A stretch of 64,000 nucleotides of DNA from NCBI RefSeq assembly GCF_000220395.1, contig NW_004086071.1, forward strand, positions 1 to 64,000, written 5' to 3'. The notes beneath the pieces are model-generated. The model saw only the letters and a list, made by a program, of their open reading frames with translations, did not search any database and was not told where the DNA came from. Both the position numbers and the translations under genes were made by a program. Source of the stretch: Ichthyophthirius multifiliis (taxonomy: Eukaryota; Ciliophora; Oligohymenophorea; Hymenostomatida). Shown here piece by piece: positions 48,792 to 62,948 of the stretch. How positions within the stretch are numbered: position 1 is the stretch's first letter; each line of letters opens with the position of its first letter.

Positions 48792-49968
48792 TCATTAATC
48801 TATTCTTGCCTATATAGAATTCATGCCAACAAGCATTTTTGCTTTTTTTTATTTAGTTAAAGATAAATAATATATGTAATCATTTAATTCCATTTAATTG
48901 AATTCATTTTACTTTAAAAATAAATAATAATTTAATTAATTTATATATAATAAAAAAATTATACTTATTAAGCATTTAAATAAACTTAAGTTTCAGCTTC
49001 AATAACACTTTTTGTAGCTTTACTCTTTTATTTTATTTTATTTTTTTTAAAAAAAGAAAATAAATAATAATATTTTCATATATAAATGTACATCTGCTTC
49101 TTTTAAAATCTTATATTATTCTGCTTATGCTTCAGCATTTATTGTTTTTATTTATCGTTCAGTTTCTGATTTGAGAACTTCGATTTCTTTCATTATTCTA
49201 ATAGCTTCTTATTCGAATTATTTCATTCTTTTATTTTGCATTTCAACCTTTTCTTTTTCGCAAAAATTTAATAAAAAAATTAATAATGTAAATAAAATAA
49301 TAAATTAAAAAACAAACCTATGTATTAACAATAGATACATCAAAAGTATCAGGCAAATTAACTCTTAAAATTTAAAAAAAAACGCAATGTGCAAATGCTT
49401 TTTATAATTCTTTATTTAATTCTTCTTATAGTTTTAATCCTATATCTTTTCTTTTCTACCAATATTAAGGAGCTTCATAAGTACTTGCTATTTAAACTAT
49501 TGTATCTCTTGCTATTCTTGTAAAAGTTCTTTCATATTCTAAATTATTCATTCCATATAATTTAGGAATTTAATTTCTTTAATTTATATATAGATATGTA
49601 TATATCTATATATATTATTTGTACTTTATTAATTTATATTAAAACGATAAAAATAATTCTAACGAAAGACCTTCAGCTGTTCGTGTTTTTAAAGGTTAAT
49701 TAGCCCTTTTACCACCCGTAAATTATATTGTTTGTAATTAAGCTGGGAATTATATAAAATAATAAAAAGGCCATATCCAATGACGTCCAGATTCATATAC
49801 ACTATTAGAACAAGCTTTTGTTAATGAGTTACATAGAAGACCATATTATGTTACTTCTACAGTATCCCAAGATATAAATAATAAAATAATAAAAAATATA
49901 ATTCCTGTTATTATTAGACAATTATTCAACTTTTTTTAAAATTCACCTCGATTTTATTCGTTAATCAT
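48792..49968 (-). CDS. SPFH / band 7 membrane protein
   Basis: Stomatin/prohibitin-like scaffold protein. Start MINEQNRGEFQKKLNNC at 49968 is followed by one hydrophobic helix (LIITGIIFFIILLFISW) and then the SPFH domain: TVEVTQYGLLCNSLTKACSN, ESGRHWIWPFYYFIQFPAQL, RANQPLKTRTAEGLSLELFL, and after an intron (about 49570-49640) IPKLYGMNNLEYERTFTRIA, RDTIVQIASTYEAPQYWQ, and ILRVNLPDTFDVSIVNTQ. The typical Ala/Glu-rich coiled coil follows (NKRMKQFEQEAIRIMKEIEV, TINAEAQAEQYKILKEADV). A short C-terminal exon ends ARIDQ at TGA 48792-48794. About three introns. The family forms ring-like microdomains on membranes; the single N-terminal anchor puts the domain on one side of an endomembrane or the plasma membrane. 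Length is about 300 residues, normal for the family. Confidence 0.88.
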
Positions 49969-50164
49969 ATTATAATTTTTTTCTCTTTTTTTATATTTTT
50001 ATTAGTTTGTTTTTATATTAAAGATTATTAAATATTTTTTTTTATTTATAATTATTAATCTTTTTTTATTAATAATATGATTGTGTATAAAATATGTTTA
50101 TTTTATTTATATTATAGAAAAAATATAAATAGTTGTTTTTTTTAAATATAAACATTAAAAAAAA

Positions 50165-50209
<45 letters not shown>

Positions 50210-50332
50210 ATTATATAAATATTTATTTATTTATATATATTATCAAAAATATAAATTATTATTTTTTATTAAATAATATATATAGTTCATTAAAAAAAAA
50301 TTATTCTATAAAGTTTTTTATTTTATTTTTAA
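49969..50332. other. AT-rich divergent intergenic stretch with (TA)n
   Basis: Shared upstream DNA of the SPFH and kinase genes. A (TA)n run of about 17 units is at 50170-50204. Confidence 0.55.
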
Positions 50333-52747
<2,415 letters not shown>

Positions 52748-53070
52748 TTAAAAAATCTTGTTATAAAAAAATCTTTATTTTTTAATAAAAATATATAGTT
52801 TTAATATTTTATGTATAACTTTTACAAACAAATATACTTAAAATTATATATGTAAAAATAAAAAATAAATTAAAATATATATATTTATATATTTAAATAT
52901 ATATGTAATATACATTAGTTATATTTTTAAAATTAAACTAATATTATATATAACATAAAACTTTTAGTTAACAATAATAATTTATAAGATTTTTTTTTTT
53001 TTTAATATTATAAATATAAATTTAATATATCTTTTATTTAAAAAAATTATAATTAGAAAAATCTATAAAA
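52748..53070. other. AT-rich intergenic stretch
   Basis: Spacer between two plus-strand genes with T- and A-rich runs; no other signal recognised. Confidence 0.5.
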
Positions 53071-54328
53071 ATGTTTAAAAAATTAATTTCCTTATTTATC
53101 TTCATAATAATTTTATCTTAAATATCCTCTATGTAAAAACAACTAAATTATGAATTTTTATAAAAAATAAAAATAAAAGTGCGGCATAAGATTAAAATAA
53201 AGAATAATATTAAGAAGAAAAACCTGTTGACATAAATTAAGAAAAATAAAATAATAATGATGATAGTAAATAAAAATAAATTTTGGAAGAAAAATAAGAT
53301 AACGAAAAAGACTAATTAGAAAAAAACAAATAATAATAAACAGGAAATACTGAAAATGAATAAACATAATAAGATCAAAAAGACAATAATAACGAAGATA
53401 AAAATTAAGATTAAAAAATAACAATGAAGAAAATATAAAAGAAGATGTCAAATAAGAACATGAAGTGAAAGATTAAAATATTGATACAGTAAATTAAGAT
53501 GATAATATAAATAATGAAAAAGAATAATAAATATAATAAGAAGATCTAGATAATAATATTTCTAACACTTTAATAAATTAATGGGAATAACATATGTAAG
53601 ATTTTGTTCCTGATGACATGCTTACATTTTCATTATAGAATTATTCTGAAGAAGTAAAAAAAATATTCTTTTTGTTTTGTTTTGTTTAAATAAAATATAA
53701 TAAATAGATTTTTGTCGAAGATGTACTTGCCCCAACATAATTAAGAGGAGCTTATTTTGTTGCGTATAATTCAGAAGAAAATATTAACTTTTTTGTATAC
53801 TTTTTTTTTTTAAAAAAAATAAATAAATAAATTATTTTATCATTTTTTTTTATATATATATAGATAAGAGATCCTTAAAAAAAGTTGTTTTTACTAAACT
53901 AAATACTAGGGAAGGTATCTTTATTATTGATGCTGTTTAAGGGGAATACTAATTTATTTTTTCTAATTTAAAAGTAATTAGTTTTTTATTATTATAATAT
54001 GATTTCTTTATTTAAATAAAAATAGGGCTCTGAAAAAAAATCTATCACATTTACTTTAGATGTTACAAATAATGAAGAATCTCATTTAAAACATGAACAT
54101 TTAGACCCAGTAGATAAAATATTAGAACATGTAATTTAAGGTATTAAGACTTATTTGAATGAATAAAGATTTTATTCTAAAAGATAATAAAGTTAACTTG
54201 AATCAGTAATGTAGGCTCATAATAAATTACTTACTTTTTCTGTTTTGGAAAATTTAATTGTTATTTTGGCTTCTATTTGGCAAATTTATTATATTAAAAA
54301 AATTTTAGATAATAAAAGAATAGTTTGA
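53071..54328 (+). CDS. p24/EMP24-family cargo receptor with acidic extension
   Basis: Start MFKKLISLFIFIIILSQISS is a signal peptide. It is followed by about 150 residues of very acidic, Q/N/K-rich sequence (for example EEKPVDINQEKQNNNDDSKQ), then the GOLD domain: DFVPDDMLTFSLQNYSEEVK, VEDVLAPTQLRGAYFVAYNS, and after an intron VVFTKLNTREGIFIIDAVQG followed by EYQFIFSNLK, then after another intron SEKKSITFTLDVTN. The coiled-coil HLDPVDKILEHVIQGIKTYL, the motif EQRFYSKRQQSQLESVMQAH, and a single C-terminal helix LENLIVILASIWQIYYIKK with a short cytosolic tail complete the p24 layout of COPII/COPI vesicle proteins. TGA 54326-54328. Frame changes at A6 runs 53162-53167 and 53413-53418, each one base short, break the acidic part. 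The acidic extension is unusual for the family. Confidence 0.83.
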
Positions 54329-54830
54329 AAAAATTAATTTTATTAATTTTTTTTTTAAAAAAAAACATAAATATAACTTATTTTTATGGATATTTTTTTT
54401 ATATTTTTTTAATAAAAAATCATTAAAAATTAAAAAAAAGAACATTATTTATTTTTTATTTAGTTTTTATTTTATTGATTGAGTTTTTTATTTAAAAATA
54501 AAAATAAAATAATAAAAATATAATAAATATATAATATAATTATCAAATAAAATTTCATTTTTTAAACAAAAATTTTTAAATTAATTAATAATATAATATT
54601 CATTTAAATAAAATATATTTTTTATAATCAATTTTATAATTATATTTAAAATTTTTTATTTTATTTTATTTTTAATATTTTAAATATAATTAATTATATT
54701 TAAAATTTTTATTTTATTTATATATTTAAAATAATAAAAAATCATATTTAATACTTATTTGAAAAAGATTTAAAAATAGAAGATAAAACAGACATAAATT
54801 CTAAAAAAGGATTAAAAAATAAAATAAAAT
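54329..54830. other. AT-rich stretch, weak coding signal at its end
   Basis: Mostly low complexity. From about 54739 a frame reads YLFEKDLKIEDKTDINSKKG and KIKYELFIAKASF, which is gene-like and could be an upstream exon or the true frame start of the next small gene; no ATG precedes it. Confidence 0.4.
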
Positions 54831-55226
54831 ATGAGCTTTTTATAGCAAAGGCATCATTTAAATAAAAAAATTCCCACAAAAAAAAACACTTAAATATATT
54901 AATAGTAATACATCCATAAATTTTAAGAAAAAGCTTATTACATATTAATAAAAACTAATGAAATACTTATATTATTAATTCATTATTTACTATATTGATA
55001 AATAGTGGTCAAATTAACTCAAAATTTTTATTTTTTATTATAATTGAATTGTTTATAAAAGAAAGAATATAAATCCCAAACAATGCTTTTAAATTTTAAT
55101 TCGTTTTAAAATTTCCTACATTATTTGGTTTATATTTTTTTTTATTTGAGTTATATTTTTATTTATTATTTTATAAAAAAATAAATAATAATAAATATTT
55201 AAAAATTATATAAACGAAAAAAATGA
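54831..55226 (+). CDS. Small hypothetical membrane protein, frame-broken
   Basis: Not recognised. ATG 54831 gives MSFLQQRHHLNKKIPTKKN and EKAYYILIKTNEILILLIHY, then meets TGA near 54997. Moving to the neighbouring frame there continues as TILINSGQINSKFLFFIIIE, LFIKERIQIPNNAFKFQFVL and KFPTLFGLYFFLFELYFYLL, a pattern of two or three membrane helices with a charged loop. The shift is again equivalent to one missing base. The end is unclear; a TGA at 55224-55226 is the likeliest, which would leave 13 bases to the convergent carrier gene. It may be a genuine small membrane protein with indel errors or a remnant. Confidence 0.38.
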
Positions 55227-55239
55227 AATACAACAAAAA

Positions 55240-56199
55240 TCAAATTTAATATCCTCCTTCAATATCCGGTTATTTAAAAAACCCTTATTCTAAACCTTTA
55301 TAAGTGAACATAAACAGCCCTGAAACAATACTCTTACCAATTTAATATTCTATCCCATAGAGTAGTTACCCACTTTCCGCCAATTACATCCTTCTAATAA
55401 TATCAGTAGGTTTTCCATATTCAACCTAGAATTAAGTTCCAGTAACCATAAGATATCTTCTAATAGTATCAATGGGATAAGTAGTACATTAAGCAAATAA
55501 AGTAAGAGAAATACTCAAAGGAACTTATAAATACCATTAAGATAATCCCATATTGACTAATAAATCATATACACCATATTAAATACCCCTATATAAGAAA
55601 CTTCCTATAATAGAAATGGAAAATCCTTAATAAAATTTATTTTCGTTATCAGTGCTCATTAAAGCTTTTAAAATTGTAGAATTTTTACTCAAAGAGGATC
55701 TATCTAAATCACACATCATTCTAGTTTTAGCAGTTTCTAATGGATATGCGATTGTTTCTATTAATAATGTGGAAATTCCGATTGCAAATAAATTTCTTAT
55801 GGAATATCTTATTGGATTTTCAGATGGGTCATGCTTCCTTATTTTGGAATTTATATAACCACATAAAGTATAGAAAGTGAATTCTTTAGTAAAAAGTTTT
55901 AAAAGTTTAGCAGAAAATCCGCGGTAAAAATAACTGAGGTTTTTGTTTATTTTTTATTCTTGAATTAAGTAAGTTTTAATTGTTTCGGATTGTAGATATT
56001 CCCCAGTTTCGGAATATATTACGGGATATATTTATAATTGTAAATGTGTTTTAAGCCTTTCTAAAGGATATGTTAATGCTGAAGTTGCTAATATTCCTAA
56101 AATGCCATATTGATTTATTTAAGGAGTATAATATTTGTATTTATGATTCTATTCTGGAATGGTTTTTCGAAATTTTAATTAATATAATAATTCTGACAT
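55240..56199 (-). CDS. Mitochondrial carrier family (SLC25) protein
   Basis: Single exon, 319 residues from ATG 56199 to TGA 55240-55242. Three repeats of the carrier fold with P-x-D/E-x-x-[RK] signatures: LTYPLERLKTHLQL, IAYPLETAKTRMMCD and TTYPIDTIRRYLMVTG. Between them are YFYRGFSAKLLKLF, FYQGFSISIIGSFLYRGIQ and GVYDLLV, the usual even-helix (Y/F)-x-G motifs, and the C-terminus ends SIVSGLFMFTYKGLEQ plus a short tail. The third signature PxDxxRR and the sequence RRYLMVTG resemble ADP/ATP-type carriers, which usually have RRRMMM; that motif is not intact, so the substrate is not assigned. Inner-membrane transport of a nucleotide or metabolite is expected. No frame problem or intron. Confidence 0.9.
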
Positions 56200-56799
56200 T
56201 TAAAAAAAGTTTTATTTATTTTTATATCTTTTATATTTTTATTTTTTTGAATAAAAATTAATAATATTTTATTAAATTAAAAATTATTATTATGTATTTA
56301 TTTTTTTAAAAAAGCATTTAGAAAATATTGAAATTTTTTTATAAATAATATATATTTATTTCATTTGCTAAAATTAATTTCTTATTTATTTGTTATTATA
56401 ATATGATATGTTTTTAAAAATTTAATTATTTTAAAAAAATTCATTGTATTTTTAATATATATATAAATATTAATTAATCATAGAAAAATATAATATTTTA
56501 AAATAATTATAATATATTAAATATATTTATAAATATTATTTATAATATAAATATATTAATATATATATATATATATATATATTATTAATATATATATTAT
56601 TTTTTTTATATATATATATTTATACTTATAACTTATAAATAAATAAATAAAAAATTATTAATAACTTTTTATATTTTAAATATATAAAATTTTAAATTTT
56701 TCATTATATTTAAAAATAAAAAATCATAATTTTTTTATTTATATATTTATTTTATTTTTTTTATCTTAGTTTTATTTTTTATTTTATCATATTTTTAAT
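56200..56799. other. AT-rich intergenic stretch
   Basis: Upstream of the carrier gene. Short (TA)n runs at about 56560-56584 and 56607-56622; otherwise low complexity. Confidence 0.5.
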
Positions 56800-57420
56800 A
56801 AATTAATTTATTATCATTTATTTCTTAGTAAAATTTTATAAATAATTTTTAGTTTCTATATAATTTTATATCGTTTTTTCTATCAATTTATTTTAATTTT
56901 TTTTTTTTTGATTTATATTTTTTTTTATTATTTTGATTTTTATTATTATAATATTCACAAATTAATTTATTATATTTTTTTAATACTTTAAATAATACTT
57001 ATTAAATTTAAGTTAAGTTTTTAGTTTGCCAAAAATATTTAATTATTTTAATATTTTAAATATATTTATATTAATCTTTTTAATATTATTTTATAAAATT
57101 GTTTCATTTATTCTAAAGAAAACAACCTACTATATTTATTATTTTTCATTATCTTTTTATTTTAAGAATTTATCTTTTTTTTTTTTTCTAATAATATATG
57201 ATTTAGAAATTATTAAAGATATATACATTTTTTTTTTTATCTAAATAGTCGATTCTCATAAAAAATAATCAAAATTATATAATTTATTTGAAGTTTTAAT
57301 TTGATAAATAAATTCGCTAAAAATATTATATATATAAAATATTAATGATATTTTAAAAATATTTTTTTTTATAGCTGATGCTTATACGAATCATTATTTC
57401 AAATATCTTTTAATTAATAT
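56800..57420 (-). pseudogene. Remnant of the ciliate membrane-protein gene at 58365-61276
   Basis: On the minus strand at about 57330-57255 the sequence reads FSEFIYQIKTSNKLYNFD and then a TGA. The full-length neighbour has NEFIYQIELSNKLYDFD at about 59855-59800, and the DNA itself is alike over about 60 bases. Downstream of the TGA the remnant continues K/Q/N-rich with several more TGA codons, like the cytosolic tail of the intact gene. The rest of the gene is missing or too worn to see. The Phe/Leu-rich plus-strand frame at 57026-57244 is a composition shadow. Probably a truncated tandem duplicate; its outer limits are approximate. Confidence 0.6.
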
Positions 57421-58302
57421 ATTATTTTATATTTACCTTTAATTAGATAAATTATTATATACTTAATTTGTTAATTATATCTAAAATATTATTAATAATT
57501 TAATTTTTTTTTTTTTATCTTAATAATTTTTCTTTTAAATTAAAATATAAAATGATAAAAAAATATTAACTCAGTTTAAAATATATCATATTTTTCCCAA
57601 CAATATATATATTTATACTATTTACTTTTAAATGAAACAAAAAATTATTTAAATAATTATTATAAATATATTTATATAAGAAATATAAAAATTATTAATA
57701 AATATTAAATTTACGGACTATACATATTACTTAAATTTTATTTTAAAAAAGAAAAATAGAAAATCCTAATAATTTTTTTTGATTTATATATTGATTAAAT
57801 TAATTAATAAATATTTATAAATTTTTTTATTTTATTTAATTTTACTAATTTTTAATTAATTTATTTTTTAATATTAATTATAAATAAATATTTAATTAAA
57901 AAAAAAATTAATAATATAATAATTTTTTTAAATTATTTTAGTTTATAAATTTAATAATTTACAAAATTAAAAATAAATAAAGTTATTATTTCAAATAAAT
58001 GTTTATATATATAATTTTATTTTATAAAAATTAATAAACTTTATATTGTTAAGTTAATTATTTTCAAATAATTCTAATATTATTAATTTTTATTAACATT
58101 AAAAATATATATATATCTATATATATATATATATATATAATATTTAATTAATTTTAGTAACGTCTTATATCTACATTAATTAATTATAAAAATAAATAAA
58201 ATATTATTTTATTTTAAAATATATAATATATTTAAAGTGCTACAAAATATGATATTTTTTAAACTATTACAAATAATATTTGTATATCAAGAAAGTTTAT
58301 TT

Positions 58303-58354
<52 letters not shown>

Positions 58355-58364
58355 AATATATTTT
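57421..58364. other. AT-rich stretch with (TA)n microsatellites
   Basis: Contains TA runs at about 58105-58140 and 58311-58346. No gene recognised. Confidence 0.5.
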
Positions 58365-61276
58365 TCATTATAATTATTTTGTATTTATTATTTCTCTTAA
58401 AGATTTTCGAATTTTATTTGTTTTAAAATAATATTATTTATTTGCTTCTTATAATGTTTAATTTTTTTGGCTTGTTTATTTACTTATAATGTTCATATTC
58501 CTTCCAAATTTTATTCTTTTTTATTATTTGAAATATATTTATTTTTTATTCTTATTTTTTTTAAACAAAAAATAAAATAAAAATATACTGTTTAGAAGTT
58601 TCAAATATTTCTTTCATTTCTTTTCCTAAAAAATCAATTAACTTTTAATTAATTCTAAATTTATAAATAAATATAATTAAATAAACAATATAAACAATAA
58701 TAATTAAAATATATTAATAAAATATTACATATTATTATTTTTCTCACGAATAATTTCATAAGCTTCATAAAGTTTTTAATAATCATTTACATTACTATAT
58801 TTATTTTTTCTAATTCCTCTCAAAAATTTCTAAGCTGCTTAAACTACTAAAGTTGATTCTTTGATTCTAATTTTTTTATTTTTTATTTATTTTTTATTAT
58901 TTTTCTATAAAAACTAAGCACTTAAATTTAACATATTATTTGAAGGATTTAACTTTTAATTATCAAAATTATCTTTAATTATTGGCTTTGGGAAAAAATT
59001 GAATAAAATTTACTATTCTTTATCTAAAAAAAGTTGTTTTAATTTTTCTATTTCTTTTAATTTATCCAATATATAACATATATCTAAATCTTAACATACA
59101 TTTTTAGCTGCTATATCTATTAATCTAACCATTTTAGTATTAAAAAGTTTCCCGCAAGTAATTTTATGTAAAAAATATTAGATTTATAGTTAAATTTTCT
59201 TCTTTCTTTTCACTATATATTCGAATTCTTTCGCAAGAAATTACTTTCGGTTTCTAAAGCCTAAGTCTTCAGAATTATTATTTATTTTATCTTCCTTTTT
59301 TGTCGTTTTATTAATAAATTCTGATTTTTTATATTGATTATAATTTTCTATTGGTTATTTAATGAAACATTGATTTTATTTATATAATTCTTAATAATTT
59401 AAAATATTAATGTTTTCATTTCTAGGACTTGATAAGAAACAATTATTAATGTCTAAATTCGACTTGAAATTTTAATAAAAAGGCTTTATATTTTATTGAG
59501 TATTATTACTATTATTATTTTTATCTTCTTTTGTTTATTATTTTGAGTATATGTTTGGGCAATTTTAATTTATTTTGTGTTAATATTTTCTTTAATATAT
59601 TATTTATTTTATATAATTTAAAGGAAGTAAGCCTTGATCTTCTCTATTTATTATTTATTAATTTTTAATTTCATTTTTTTCACTTTTTATAGGACTTATT
59701 TCTTCTAATTTTTTAGATGTCAATGATTATTAGGGAATTATTATTTTTTTATTTTTTTTAACTTTTTTATGGTTTATATCATCGTCTTAAAAATCAAAAT
59801 CATATAATTTATTTGAGAGTTCAATTTAATATATAAATTCATTAAAATAATTTACTATTTTTTTACTTAAATATATTATATTTATTATTTTTTAAAAACC
59901 AATTATAGATGATACTAATAAAAAAAATTATGCAAATCCTCCTATATAAGATATTATTTCATCAATTTTTTCATATTTACGATCAATAATACTACTTATA
60001 AGAGTTCTACGAAAATTCAAATCTGCATATATTATATCTTAAGGATTTGCTAAATTATATTATTCTCTAAAGTTATTTTGTTAATAAGCTACAAATTTAT
60101 TGTTAGTAAAGTTTGGTATAGGAAGTAAACTATCATCATTTGTTATATCATATTAAGTTAAATAAACATCAATTTTTTTATATATCTTTTATTTATTTGT
60201 TTTATATTTAAAAAAAAATAATAATAAACTTATTAAAAAATTTATATATATACTGAATATGGTTAGATTTAAAATACTAAATCTGTACTTAAATAACTTT
60301 AAATATAATTTTATGCTTTATCTGGATTTACTATGATGTTATAAAAATACATATTAAATTTTATATTATTTGAATTTATATATTATAATTATTCTTCATT
60401 AGAAGAACATGCTGTTTCAAAATCTTATGTATCAGAATGCGTATTATTTTAGCATTTTTATATATATAATTTAAAATAATGAAAATCATCACTTTTATAA
60501 GTACCTCCTATACTATATAATTAGTCAATTCTTTTTTATTTTATTTTAATTTAATTTTTTTTATTTATTTTTTAAAAAACTTTGGACATAAAAATTTATC
60601 TAATTATGACTTCTAAAATATTTCTTCCCAATCTTAACCAAAATTTGGAAAATTCATCCAGTGGTCTAATCTACAAGGTTCTAATTACGCATATTACTTT
60701 TAATAAATTATATAAGTATTCTTTTTTTTTATTTATTTATTTTTTACTCTAATTTTTTATGTAGTCCCGTTTATATAATTAATATTATGTGATAATCGAA
60801 AAGTTACGTTAAAATGAGGCCTTTTTAAAAAATTATCATGTTCAATTTTAACTGCAAACATAAAATTTTTTGATGTTAAATCTATTTTTTCTGGATCATG
60901 TTCAAATAGTTAAGAAACTTAAACCTTTACAGAGTCTTTTTTTAAATAATATTATATTTTTATGAAAGTATTTTTATAATAAAAATAAAAAGAAATTAGA
61001 TTATTTTTTTTATTTGTTTCAAAAAAAACAAAATAATACCTCTGTTTAAAAATGAATAGACCTTTGATAATTAGATTATATATTTATTTAAAATATTGTA
61101 TTATTTTTATATAAATTTACATTTCCCCAAAAAAATATTCCTAATAATACTAACATTACTAAACTTATACTTCCTCCAAAAGATGTTTTAAATGAATTTT
61201 ATTACGCAAAATTTAAACCTATAGTACTCCCAAAAAAATCGAAATATTAAAAACGTTTTATTATTTTATTTAACAT
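58365..61276 (-). CDS. Ciliate-type two-span membrane protein with cytosolic tail
   Basis: Member of a large hymenostome family of unnamed transmembrane proteins. Start MLNKIIKRFQYFDFFGSTIG at 61276, then NSFKTSFGGSISLVMLVLLG-IFFWGN, a membrane helix preceded by the family motif FKTxxGG. A long lumenal or extracellular part follows (KNFMFAVKIEHDNFLKRPHF, NVTFRLSHNINYINGTTQK), with several introns. A second helix near 59950-59890 leads to NEFIYQIELSNKLYDFDFQ-DDD and a long Q/N/K-rich cytosolic tail that includes MVRLIDIAAKNVCQDLDICY and STLVVQAAQKFLRGIRKNKY. Introns near 58627-58735 and 58490-58590 lead to EMKEIFETSK and a final exon ending at TGA 58365-58367. Function unknown; signalling or cation transport has been suggested for look-alikes but nothing here proves it. 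Confidence 0.65.
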
Positions 61277-62369
61277 ATTTTATATAATATATTATATTAT
61301 GTTTTTTTTTATTTTGATTAACAAATTGAGATAATATTTAATTTTCTATGATTATTTTTAGATTATTTTATATTCTTTTTTCTCTTTATAACGATTTAAA
61401 AATATATTTATAAATATTTACTCTTTTTAAGTATTAGAGAAATATTAAAATTAATAAAAATTTTATATCAGAATTAATATTTTATTATCTTTTTTTTTAT
61501 TTTTTTCTTCTATATTTATACACATTAATTTTGATTTATTTTGTTTTTATTTTATTTAATATAAATTTTACTAATTAATTTTTTTCTATTTTATTTTTTA
61601 TTTAGATTAAAATATATTTTATTTATATTTAATTTTTTTTAAAATAATAAAATAAGAAAAATAAAAATCAAATATTTTCTATAAAATTAATATTTAAAGA
61701 TAAAACTAAAGGTAATAAAAAATAGAATTTTTTATATTTCTTTATATATTTTATATTATAAAGAGAAATAATATATATATTCATATAAAAAGCTAAATTA
61801 TATATAAAAATTTATAATAAAAAATGTTGCTTTTTTGGATTATATTTTTTTTAAAATAAAATGTATTATAAATAAGATTTTCTATAATAATGAAGTTTCT
61901 TTTTTTACAATTTATAATAAGAATAAATAAAATAATAGTTAATAAAAAATAATTTTGAAATAATATATTTATAAATCTAAAATAAATAATAAAATAATAT
62001 GTTCTTTTAGATATTAAATAAAATTTATCGAATTTTTATAATAATTACTTTATATAAAAATTATAAATGTATAAACATTCAATAAAACGATATCTCTTAA
62101 TTTAAAGTTCAACTTTATCATACTAATTTTGGATATATTATGATTTTGTTTTTTATTATTAAAAAGCTTTTATAAGGAAAATAATACTCATAACATTTAA
62201 AAAATAATAATAAAATAAAATATTAATTAAAGTTTTAGAAAATTAAATAAAAATTTTAGTGTATAATTATTATAAGTTTTAAATAAATTATAAAAGAATA
62301 CTAAGAAAAAAGCTTTTAGTTAGAAATAAAGTCTAATGATTCTTCAAAATTGAAACATAATAAAAAAGG
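61277..62369. other. AT-rich divergent intergenic stretch
   Basis: About 1.1 kb of A/T-rich sequence with no recognisable gene or repeat beyond short homopolymers. Confidence 0.5.
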
Positions 62370-62677
62370 ATGAATAAAAAAAGTAATAAAGTTAATAAAT
62401 TTTCTATAAATATTAATTTGATTAAGAATATTTTTAAAATAATTTTAAAAACATGTTTTATATTATTATAATCATAACGAGACTTTAATTTAAAAATTAA
62501 TTCTGAGTATTCTTATGAATCCATTAATAGACCTACTTATAAACGTGCAAAAAAAAATTAAGACTTAAAAAATATATTAATATAAAATAAATATAGTTAC
62601 ATGTAAAATGAAAATATTATTTAAATACTATAAAAATAGTTATATTAATAATGTTTTTTTATAAGATAAAAATATGA
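62370..62677 (+). CDS. Small hypothetical protein
   Basis: Not recognised. ATG 62370 opens MNKKSNKVNKFSININLIKN and a short hydrophobic part (FKIILKTCFILL), followed by RDFNLKINSEYSYESINRPT and YKRAKKNQDLKNILIQNKYS, which has a more balanced residue mix than the surroundings. The frame has no TGA for a long way; adding one T in the T7 run at 62655-62661 brings it to TGA 62675-62677 after about 100 codons. It lies upstream of the coiled-coil gene on the same strand and could also be read as background. Confidence 0.35.
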
Positions 62678-62948
62678 CTTTCATGATAATAAAAACTAAT
62701 TATATATATAAATTATTAATAAATTAAATACAATTATATAATATAATATAATTATAAAATAAATGTTTTCTTTATATATATTTTATTATATTATTTTCAA
62801 CAATAATTTATATTAAAATAAAAAATAATTAATTAATTTATAATAAATTTGCAAAATAATAATAAATATATTTTTATTTTATTTTTATAAAAAAAATATT
62901 AATATTAATATTAATTTAATTTATATTATAAGTTTCATTAAAAAAAAA

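Noticed and set aside
53158-53451. Hydrophobic 97-residue minus-strand frame that looks like a membrane protein.
   Set aside because: Antisense to the acidic stretch of the p24 gene; antisense of D/E/K/N/Q codons is automatically F/I/L/Y-rich.
55652-56261. Plus-strand frames opposite the carrier gene.
   Set aside because: Shadows of the single-exon SLC25 carrier on the minus strand.
57026-57244. 72-residue plus-strand frame.
   Set aside because: Phe/Leu/Ile composition shadow of the K/Q/N-rich minus-strand gene remnant.
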